Assembly (NCBI GenBank): GCA_900547775.1
Contig: URHW01000011.1
Coordinates: 1 to 17,606 of the forward strand
From: an uncultured Mycoplasmatota bacterium
GTDB lineage: Bacteria > Bacillota_I > Bacilli_A > RF39 > UBA660
Length of the DNA stretch: 17,606 bases
Direction: 5' to 3'
The notes beneath the pieces are model-generated. The model ran no database searches, was not told where the DNA came from, and saw only the letters and a program-made list of their open reading frames with translations. Numbering within the stretch: position 1 is the stretch's first letter; each line of letters starts with the position of its first letter. Positions 7,978-14,026 of this stretch are shown in pieces. The translations under genes were made by a program, and so were the position numbers.

Positions 7978-8294
7978 ATAAATAAATTAAAAAATTATGA
8001 TAAAACTGTTTTTGAAAGTATAAAACATATAGATGAGAGCGGAAATGAACTTTGGTATTCTGAAAATTTATGATTGTTTTAGAATATAGTAAATGGGAGA
8101 ATTTTTATAAAGTAATTAAAAGAACTTGTATATCATATAGAAATAGCGATAGTGGTGAAGAATATTGGCTTCCTGATGGAAAGCCAATATTAAACGGGTT
8201 AGCCTGCAAGGAAAGTATATTTATGATTGGTGAACGTTTTATCCAAGTTGGTAAAACATCAAAAATTCCTAATGGTGAAGTAAAAATGTATTAG
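7978..8294 (+). pseudogene. DinD-like Bro-N module 1a, frameshifted
   Basis: The frame from 7978 (ATA) reads NKLKNYDKTVFESIKHIDES and continues through GNELWYSENL to a TGA. A shift to the 8070 frame then gives LEYSKWENFYKVIKRT. The other copies have TTAATG where this one has TTATG, so a single lost base near 8069 explains the break. The middle part (NSDSGEEYW and KPI) resembles the corresponding part of module 3 (NSISGEEDW and KPI), and VGKTSKIPNGEVKMY aligns loosely with the VGKM segment of module 2. It then runs directly into module 1b without the usual LSRYACYLIV end. No intact product is expected. Confidence 0.75.
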
Positions 8295-8512
8295 AATATA
8301 AAAAGTGGCAAAAATTTATTAATGTCATAGAAAATGCTAAGATAGTATGTGAGAAAAGCAATTATAATGTATTAGACCATTTTACCCACTTGGGTAAAAT
8401 GGTTGAAATAGGTTTTGGTGCTAAAAGAAAACAAGTTGATTATGAACTTTCAAGATATGCTTGTTATTTAATAGTACATAATTTAGAACTAATAAAAAGA
8501 AAGGAGAGTTGA
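8291..8512 (+). pseudogene. DinD-like Bro-N module 1b, missing its N-terminus
   Basis: The frame reads LEYKKWQKFINVIENAK, then CEKSNYNVLDHF, LGKMVEIGFGAKRKQVDYEL and SRYACYLIVHN, and ends in LELIKRKES and TGA (8510-8512). It has no start region of its own; its left end is fused out of frame to module 1a, with TATTAGAA where TATTTAGAA would restore the frame. It matches module 2 closely in its last 60 residues. Its tail codons also supply the ribosome binding site (AAAGGAG) for module 2. It is probably the remains of an unequal recombination between modules. Confidence 0.75.
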
Positions 8513-8577
8513 TTATATATAAATAAATTAAAAAATTATAATAAAAGTGTTTTTGAAAATATAAAACATATAGATGA
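8480..8577 (+). repeat. Direct repeat copy A (period 330 bp) covering tail, ribosome site and start region of module 2
   Basis: This differs from copy B (8810-8907) at about three positions over 98 bp by hand alignment. The repeat runs from ATTTAGAAC through AAAGGAGAGTTGATTATATA to CATATAGATGA. Module 1 carries a slightly more diverged version at about 7958-8036, with GGTGAGATG in place of GGAGAGTTG. Confidence 0.9.
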
Positions 8578-8842
8578 GAACGGAAATGAATTTTGGTTTG
8601 CACGAGAATTAATGTCATTACTTGAATATAGTAAATGGGAAAGATTTTCTAATGCTATTGATAACGCAAAAAAATCGTGTGAAAATAGTGGTTATAATGT
8701 TGAGGATCATTTTCCCAAGGTCGGGAAAATGATAAACCTTGCAAAGGGAGCTAAAAGACGCGGGTTAGATTATAAATTGTCTAGGTATGCATGCTATTTA
8801 ATAGTACAGAATTTAGAACAAATAAAAAGAAAGGAGAGTTGA
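8519..8842 (+). CDS. DinD-like stand-alone Bro-N module 2 (C-terminally truncated; no standard start codon)
   Basis: This is an uninterrupted 107-codon frame from ATA (8519) to TGA (8840-8842). It begins NKLKNYNKSVFENIKHIDEN, contains LEYSKWERF, CENSGYNVEDHF and VGKMINLAKGAKRRGLDY, and ends LSRYACYLIVQN plus LEQIKRKES. The Bro-N/DinD N-terminal domain is complete, but the QTYFA-type C-terminal half of DinD is missing. The position where the family has Met is ATA; the first in-frame ATG (8612) would drop 31 residues. A TTG closer to the Shine-Dalgarno sequence opens only a five-codon frame. It may be made by non-AUG initiation or frameshifting, or serve as silent sequence. Confidence 0.6.
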   Translation: MNKLKNYNKSVFENIKHIDENGNEFWFARELMSLLEYSKWERFSNAIDNAKKSCENSGYNVEDHFPKVGKMINLAKGAKRRGLDYKLSRYACYLIVQNLEQIKRKES

Positions 8843-8907
8843 TTATATATAAATAAATTAAAAAATTATAATGAAAATGTTTTTGAAAATATAAAACATA
8901 TAGATGA
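8810..8907 (+). repeat. Direct repeat copy B, start region of module 3
   Basis: Second copy of the 98-bp near-identical segment, exactly 330 bp (110 codons) after copy A. The spacing equals one module, so the array grew by in-register tandem duplication. Confidence 0.9.
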
Positions 8908-9691
8908 ATATGGCAATGAATATTGGCTAGCAAGAGAATTATCAAAGGCATTAGAATATAAAGACTGGAGAAATTTTCAAAGAATCATAGACAAGGCAGT
9001 AACATCCGCAAATAATAGTATTTCAGGCGAAGAAGATTGGGTTGTTGAAGTTAACAAGCCAATAAAAACTGGTAAAGGTAAAGAGGAACTTATTAAAGAC
9101 TATAAATTATCAAGATATATGTGCTATTTAATAGTTCAAAATGCTGATCCGAGTAAAAAAATTGTTGCTTTAGGACAAACATATTTTGCTGTGCAAACAA
9201 GAAAACAAGAATTAACTGAAAAAGAATATAGCTCACTTACTGAAGATGAGAAAAGATTTTATAGAAGAAATATAACAAAAAAGGGAAATTATTCATTAAA
9301 TATTGCTGCTAAAAATGCTGGAGTTAAAAATTTTGATAAATTTACGAATGCTGGATATAGAGGGTTATATAATGGAGAGACAGCTAATGATATTGCTAGA
9401 AGAAAGAAACTTAGATATAGGCAAGATATTTTAGATAATATGGGAAGTGCTGAATTAGGTGCTAATATATTTAGAATTTCTCAAACAGAAGATTTATTAA
9501 AAAAACAATCTGAGCTTAGTGAGCAAGTTGCAACAACAACTCATTATAATGTTGGAAGAATTGTTAGAAAAGCAATAAAGGAAATGGGTGGTACTATGCC
9601 AGAAGATTATCAGACTCCAGAAAAATCTTTAAAACAGTTAGAAAAAGAAAGAAAGCGTTTATTAGTAGAGAATAAAAAGAAAGATGATTAA
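8849..9691 (+). CDS. dinD: DNA-damage-inducible protein D-like protein, full-length Bro-N plus C-terminal domain (module 3; start uncertain)
   Basis: The frame is open for 280 codons. The N-terminal Bro-N part has HIDEYGNEYWLARELSKALE and LSRYMCYLIVQN. The C-terminal part has ADPSKKIVALGQTYFAVQTR, YRGLYNG, ILDNMGSAELGANIFR, QTEDLL, TTHYNVGR and EMGGTMPEDYQTPEKS. These match E. coli DinD, an SOS-induced protein reported to inhibit RecA filament activities, and the length is normal. It lies directly before recA. As in the other modules, the family Met is ATA (8849-8851), 12 nt from AAAGGAG (8830-8836), while a TTG at 8839 opens only a five-codon frame. The first in-frame ATG, 9119, would cut through the Bro-N domain. 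Intact protein therefore needs a non-standard start or a +1 shift; otherwise it is a 5'-damaged gene. Confidence 0.8.
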   Translation: MNKLKNYNENVFENIKHIDEYGNEYWLARELSKALEYKDWRNFQRIIDKAVTSANNSISGEEDWVVEVNKPIKTGKGKEELIKDYKLSRYMCYLIVQNADPSKKIVALGQTYFAVQTRKQELTEKEYSSLTEDEKRFYRRNITKKGNYSLNIAAKNAGVKNFDKFTNAGYRGLYNGETANDIARRKKLRYRQDILDNMGSAELGANIFRISQTEDLLKKQSELSEQVATTTHYNVGRIVRKAIKEMGGTMPEDYQTPEKSLKQLEKERKRLLVENKKKDD

Positions 9692-9746
9692 GCAGGTTAC
9701 ATATTGTTTCCAGGCTTGGAATGAAGGCATTATCTAATAAAAATTG

Positions 9747-9835
9747 ATGCAAATTTTAATAATTACTAATATCAAAAATTTGCCATACATTTGTTTGAAA
9801 AAATGCTTGACAAATAAAAAATGGTATTATACAAT
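9747..9835 (+). promoter_or_regulatory. recA promoter with LexA-box-like operator
   Basis: TTGACA (9807-9812), a 17-bp spacer and TACAAT (9830-9835) form the promoter. The palindrome-like CATACATTTGTTTG (9784-9797) lies 9 bp before the -35, exactly where the dinD-array operator lies. It pairs at 5 of 7 dyad positions and fits 10 of 14 positions of the Bacillus LexA consensus. The stretch 9692-9746 before it holds only a short hairpin (TTCCA and TGGAA, 9709-9722) without a U-tract, so no clear terminator separates dinD from recA. Confidence 0.7.
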
Positions 9836-9867
9836 TAGTATGTAAGAGAAAGAATAGGTGAAAAAAC

Positions 9868-10896
9868 TTGAAAACAATTGATACAAAAGAAAAGAGTAAA
9901 GCTTTAGAACAAGTAATGGCTGATATTGAAAAACAATTCGGTAAAGGTGCTATTATGAAACTTGGAAGTAGTGAACATATGAATATTGATGTTACATCAA
10001 CTGGTTCGCTTACTTTAGATATAGCTTTAGGGGTTGGAGGATATCCAAAAGGAAGAATAATTGAAATTTATGGACCTGAGTCTAGTGGTAAAACTACTAT
10101 AGCACTTCATGCAATTGCTGAAGTACAAAAGGCTGGTGGAACTGCGGCATTTATTGATGCAGAGCATGCTCTAGATCCTGTTTATGCTAAGAAGTTAGGT
10201 GTTAATATAGATGAATTATTATTAAGTCAACCAGATACTGGAGAACAAGCATTAGAGATTTGCGATGCTTTAGTTAAGAGCGAAGCAGTTAACATTGTTG
10301 TTATAGATTCAGTTGCAGCATTGGTGCCACAAGCCGAAATCGAAGGTGAGATGGGTGATTCTCATGTTGGTTTACAAGCTAGATTAATGAGCCAAGCCTT
10401 AAGAAAGTTATCTGGAACTATTTCTAAAACTAAGACTACTGCTATTTTTATTAATCAGTTAAGAGAAAAAGTTGGAGTATTGTTTGGTAATCCAGAGACT
10501 ACTCCAGGTGGCAGAGCGTTAAAGTTTTATTCAACAATTAGACTTGATGTAAGACGTGGTGAACAAATTAAATCTGGTGATAGTGTAGCTGGTAATAAAA
10601 CTAATATTAAAGTAGTTAAAAATAAGGTTGCTCCACCATTTAAGAGTGCAACTGTTGATATTATGTATGGTGAAGGTGTTAGTCATGTTGGCGAGTTAGT
10701 TGACTTGGCTAGTCAAATTGGGGTTATTGATAAGAGTGGTGCTTGGTTTAGTTATAAGGGTGAAAAGATTGGTCAAGGTAGAGAAAACGTTAAAGTGTTC
10801 TTAAAAGAAAATCCTGATTTAGCAATTGAAATAGAAAATCAAGTAAGAGAAGCTAATAATATTCCACTTATACCAGTAGCAAAAAAAGAAAAATAG
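9868..10896 (+). CDS. recA: Recombinase RecA
   Basis: RecA forms filaments on single-stranded DNA, catalyses strand exchange and triggers LexA self-cleavage in the SOS response. The 342-residue protein has Walker A GPESSGKTT (69-77), the FIDAEHALDP segment, Walker B VVIDSVAAL, the loop-1 region EGEMGDSHVG, FINQLREKVG and GNPETTPGGRALKFYS. The C-terminus is short and basic, without the long acidic tail of proteobacterial RecA. The start is TTG (9868), supported by AGGTG (9856-9860) seven bases upstream and by the family N-terminus. It is preceded by its own SOS-type promoter and the dinD-like array. Confidence 0.98.
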   Translation: MKTIDTKEKSKALEQVMADIEKQFGKGAIMKLGSSEHMNIDVTSTGSLTLDIALGVGGYPKGRIIEIYGPESSGKTTIALHAIAEVQKAGGTAAFIDAEHALDPVYAKKLGVNIDELLLSQPDTGEQALEICDALVKSEAVNIVVIDSVAALVPQAEIEGEMGDSHVGLQARLMSQALRKLSGTISKTKTTAIFINQLREKVGVLFGNPETTPGGRALKFYSTIRLDVRRGEQIKSGDSVAGNKTNIKVVKNKVAPPFKSATVDIMYGEGVSHVGELVDLASQIGVIDKSGAWFSYKGEKIGQGRENVKVFLKENPDLAIEIENQVREANNIPLIPVAKKEK

Positions 10897-10940
10897 TTTA
10901 AAATCATTTTTTTTACAAGAATTTGTCACTAAACTATGAG

Positions 10941-10968
10941 AGACATATTAAAAAATATGTCTTTTTTT
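10941..10968 (+). terminator. Intrinsic terminator after recA
   Basis: An 8-bp stem, AGACATAT (10941-10948) with ATATGTCT (10955-10962), has a 6-nt loop and is followed by seven T residues. It lies 44 nt past the recA stop. A 7-bp inverted repeat (TAGTTTA 10894-10900, TAAACTA 10930-10936) brackets the gap. Confidence 0.88.
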
Positions 10969-10970
10969 GT

Positions 10971-10976
10971 TATACT
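10971..10976 (+). promoter_or_regulatory. Candidate -10 box TATACT for the secreted-protein operon
   Basis: TATACT lies 2 nt past the recA terminator U-tract and 23 nt before the ATG at 11000. The expected -35 position (TTAAAA, 10948-10953) is weak and falls in the terminator hairpin. Confidence 0.4.
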
Positions 10977-10999
10977 ATTGTCGAGGTAAGGTGATAAAA

Positions 11000-12712
11000 A
11001 TGAAGAAAGTATTGTTATTTTTGTTTTTGTCATGTTTTTCTTTAGAAGTTTTTGCTGATACGGGTTATGTTAAGAGCCAAGTTACGATGAGAGAAAAACC
11101 TTCTACAGATAGCTCAGTAAAAAAGATTATGGAAATACCAAAGGGGGCTGAATTTGAGATTATTAATCAAGACACCCCAGCTGGTAATGGTTGTGGAAAA
11201 CCATGGTTCTATATTTATTATAGTAGTGAATATGGTTATGTGTGTTCATCACTAGTTGGAGTAGTTGGTGAGCAAAGTACATCTTATGAAAGACCTTGGA
11301 ATTCCCCAGCAAAAGCAATTACTGGTGGAGCACTATTTATCAGTAGTGGTTATATTTCTAAAGGTCAGCACACTTCCTATTTAAAAAAATATAATGTTAA
11401 TCCTTCTGCATATTATCCTCAGTTTAATCATGAATATATGGCTAATTTAAGAGCACCATCTAGTGAGGCATCTAGTACGTATAATTCATTAAGTAAGAAT
11501 AATAAGTTGAATGAGGCTTATGATTTTGTAATACCTTATTTTGATAATATGCCAGAGACAACTTACGATAGTAAATTTAAAGATATTGAACTAAAAAAAA
11601 TAGATGAAGCTAGTGATGAAAAGTTTGAAGAAATGATTAAAGAATTTCCCGAAAGTTACAAACCATACTTAAGATATCTTCATAGTATTCATGCTAATTG
11701 GACATTTACACCACTTAATGCTAAGTATGATTTTTATGAAGGCGTTTCAGTTGAAAATAACGTTAGTAGCATTGAAGTAAGTAGCGGCCACTGTGCTAGT
11801 CCAACACAAATTACAGAAAAGGGCTGGTGTATTGCAACAAGAGAAGCAGTAGCGTTCTTTATGGATCCAAGAAACTTTTTAAACGAAAGATATGTTTTTA
11901 TGTTTGAAAACTTAGGCTTTAAAGAAGTAGACGAAAGTTTAATTAAGGGTGTATTATCTGGAACATTTATGGATAATATAGAACCAATTAGTAATAAAAC
12001 TTACTCTTTATTGTTTCTAGAAGCTGGTAGGTATGCTAAAGTATCAGCTTTATACCTAGCTAGTTTATCTAGACAGGAAGCAGGCGCTAAACTATCTAAT
12101 ACCACTAATGGTGCCGAGTTTACATATGAAGGATATACTTATTCTGGTTTATATAATTTTTATAATATTGGAGCAAGTAGTAGTGAATCTAATCCGGCTT
12201 TAGCTGGCTTAGTATTTGCAAATGGTGGCAAAGGTAAAAATAATGGTGGAGCATCAACACCAGTAGAGCCTAAACCTGAAGATGGTAAAACTGAAGAAGT
12301 TAAAATAGATTTCATGAGTTTATTAGGACTAAGTAAAAATGGTGATTATTATAGTGGAAATGAACCAGGAACAAAGGTAAGTACAATTACAAGTAAAGCA
12401 ACTGGAAATGCTAAGATAACAGTAAAAAAAGCTAATGGTGAAGAAGTGCTAGGAAGTAGTTTACTTGGAACCGGAATGAAAATCGAATGCATTAATGGTA
12501 ATCAAAATGAAATTTATGAGTATGTTTTAATGGGAGACACCAATGGTGATGGACTAATAAATTCAGCAGACCTATTAAAGGTTCGTCAGCATTTACTTGA
12601 AACTAACAGACTAAATGGTTCATATCTAAAGGCAGCCCTAATGGCTGGTGGAGTAAATGTTAACTCAGCAGATTTGCTTAAATTAAGACAATACTTAATT
12701 AATCAAGGATAA
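11000..12712 (+). CDS. Secreted SH3 - glucosaminidase-like (domain halves in swapped order) - dockerin protein
   Basis: Signal peptide at residues 1-19 (KKVLLFLFLSCFSLEVFA), then a bacterial SH3 wall-binding domain (~20-88). Residues ~97-189 (RPWNSPAKAITGGALFI, then YMANLRAPSSEA and FVIPYFDNMPETT) are what I recognise as the end of the Firmicutes endo-beta-N-acetylglucosaminidase module. Residues ~217-410 (YLRYLHSIHANWTF, MDPRNFLNE, SRQEAG with candidate catalytic Glu360, YNFYNIGA) are its beginning. A linker leads to a pre-dockerin domain (~435-510) and a dockerin (~512-568). Its first calcium loop is good (GDTNGDGLINSADLL); the second (GGVNVNSADLL) has lost its Asp ligands. The start is ATG 11000 after AAGGTGA. 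The likely role is cell-wall hydrolysis, docked or wall-bound. It shares an operon with the next gene. Confidence 0.8.
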   Translation: MKKVLLFLFLSCFSLEVFADTGYVKSQVTMREKPSTDSSVKKIMEIPKGAEFEIINQDTPAGNGCGKPWFYIYYSSEYGYVCSSLVGVVGEQSTSYERPWNSPAKAITGGALFISSGYISKGQHTSYLKKYNVNPSAYYPQFNHEYMANLRAPSSEASSTYNSLSKNNKLNEAYDFVIPYFDNMPETTYDSKFKDIELKKIDEASDEKFEEMIKEFPESYKPYLRYLHSIHANWTFTPLNAKYDFYEGVSVENNVSSIEVSSGHCASPTQITEKGWCIATREAVAFFMDPRNFLNERYVFMFENLGFKEVDESLIKGVLSGTFMDNIEPISNKTYSLLFLEAGRYAKVSALYLASLSRQEAGAKLSNTTNGAEFTYEGYTYSGLYNFYNIGASSSESNPALAGLVFANGGKGKNNGGASTPVEPKPEDGKTEEVKIDFMSLLGLSKNGDYYSGNEPGTKVSTITSKATGNAKITVKKANGEEVLGSSLLGTGMKIECINGNQNEIYEYVLMGDTNGDGLINSADLLKVRQHLLETNRLNGSYLKAALMAGGVNVNSADLLKLRQYLINQG

Positions 12713-12723
12713 AAGGAGGCTAT

Positions 12724-13977
12724 ATGAAGAAGTTTTTATTATTTATTTCATGTTTATGTTTTAATATAGGAATGGTTTATGCAGCACCAAGTGCTAGTAT
12801 TTCCGTAAGTAAAAGTAGAGTTGAAAATGGTAGCTCAGTAAGTGCAACTGTTACAGTAAAAAGTACAGCAGCTTGGAATATAAGAATTGCATCTAGTGGA
12901 GCTACTAGTGGATGCACACAGAAGTTTGCAGATGCAACAGGTAATGGGCAGAATACAACTAAGTCTTTTACAGTTACTTGTAAGGCGACTAGTTTAGGGA
13001 CAATTAACTTTACAATGACTGGGGATATTACTGATGCTAGTGGTAATAATATTTCAGTAAGTGGTTCTAGAAATGTTAGCGTTGTAAAACCTAGAGAAAA
13101 ATCTAGTAATAATTATTTAAAGAGCCTAGAAGTTGAAGGCTATGAAATAAGTCCAGCATTTGATAAAAAAACTAGTGAGTATTCTGTAAATGTTCCTTCA
13201 ACAGTAAGTAAGATTAATATTAAAGCCAGTAAGGAAGATTCTTATGCATCAATTAGTGGTACTGGTGAAAAAGAAGTTAGTGAAGGACTTAATACTTTTG
13301 ATATAACCGTAATAAGTGAAACTGGTGTATCAAATATATATTCTTTAAAAGTTAATGTTTTAGACCAAAATCCAATTGAGGTTACTGTAAATAATAAAAA
13401 ATATACTGTTGTTAAGGAAAGTAAGAATCTAACGAAGCCAGAGCTATTTGAAGAAACAACAATAAAAATTGGTGAGTTTGATATACCAGCATTTAAAAAT
13501 GAGACAACTGGCTATACACTTGTTGGCTTAAAAGACGAAAGTGGAAACATTAGTCTATTTATATATGATGATGGTAAGTATCAAAGTTATGATGAGTATT
13601 TAACTAAAAGACTTACTTTAGTATTTAAAACGCCTAGCAAAAGACTAAATAATTTTACTTCTAAAACAATCACTCTAAACGAAAAAGAGATTAGTGCCTT
13701 TACCGATGGAAAAGTCACTTTAGTTTATGCAGTCAATTTAGAAGATGGGAAAGAAGCTTACTATAAATATGACGGTGAAGTAATGCAGAAGTTTGATATA
13801 GATGAGTATAATAAAGAACAAAAAGATAAAGATTTAAAAGGAGGAATTATATATGGTCTTGCGGCTTTATCTTTAGGATTATTTCTAATAGTAATATTGA
13901 TACTTGTTAAAAATAAGAAAAAACTTGTAGCACTTAGTGAAAAGTTTAAAGATAACGATATTGATAATGACAAATAG
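12724..13977 (+). CDS. Exported, C-terminally membrane-anchored protein with cadherin-like beta-sandwich domain
   Basis: Signal peptide at residues 1-20 (KKFLLFISCLCFNIGMVYA), then an Ser/Thr-rich Ig-like domain (~21-122) with two cysteines (64 and 86) that could pair. A cadherin-like beta-sandwich domain of the PF12733 type follows (~130-212: NYLKSLEVEGYEISPAFDKK to YSLKVNV), then an unrecognised beta-rich region (~218-365). One membrane helix (~373-395) and a short charged cytoplasmic tail end the protein. The ATG is 11 nt after the dockerin-protein stop, with a near-perfect AAGGAGG site, so the two are co-expressed. I infer that it may be the surface partner or anchor of the dockerin protein; its first domain is cohesin-like in size but has no motif that proves this. 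Confidence 0.75.
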   Translation: MKKFLLFISCLCFNIGMVYAAPSASISVSKSRVENGSSVSATVTVKSTAAWNIRIASSGATSGCTQKFADATGNGQNTTKSFTVTCKATSLGTINFTMTGDITDASGNNISVSGSRNVSVVKPREKSSNNYLKSLEVEGYEISPAFDKKTSEYSVNVPSTVSKINIKASKEDSYASISGTGEKEVSEGLNTFDITVISETGVSNIYSLKVNVLDQNPIEVTVNNKKYTVVKESKNLTKPELFEETTIKIGEFDIPAFKNETTGYTLVGLKDESGNISLFIYDDGKYQSYDEYLTKRLTLVFKTPSKRLNNFTSKTITLNEKEISAFTDGKVTLVYAVNLEDGKEAYYKYDGEVMQKFDIDEYNKEQKDKDLKGGIIYGLAALSLGLFLIVILILVKNKKKLVALSEKFKDNDIDNDK

Positions 13978-14000
13978 CCTTTATTTAAAGGCTTTTTTTT
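13976..14000 (+). terminator. Intrinsic terminator overlapping the stop codon of the cadherin-like gene
   Basis: AGCCTTT (13976-13982) pairs with AAAGGCT (13987-13993), followed by an eight-T run to 14000. The stop TAG (13975-13977) overlaps the 5' arm. Confidence 0.88.
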
Positions 14001-14002
14001 AG

Positions 14003-14008
14003 TATAAT
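14003..14008 (+). promoter_or_regulatory. Candidate -10 box TATAAT for ffh
   Basis: A perfect TATAAT lies 2 nt after the U-tract and 18 nt before the ffh ATG. The expected -35 position (TTTATT, 13980-13985) lies in the terminator hairpin. Transcription would begin next to the ribosome binding site AGGTGA (14016-14021). Confidence 0.45.
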
Positions 14009-14026
14009 AGTTTTTAGGTGATAAAT

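Noticed and set aside
7978..8907. CRISPR array or insertion sequence as the cause of the 330-bp periodicity
   Set aside because: The repeats are ~98 bp near-identical edges of coding modules, far longer than CRISPR repeats. There are no spacers of uniform size, no terminal inverted repeats, and no transposase.
14018..14026. GTG at 14018 as the ffh start
   Set aside because: This GTG belongs to the AGGTGA ribosome binding site of ATG 14027, and the extra residues are not part of the family N-terminus.
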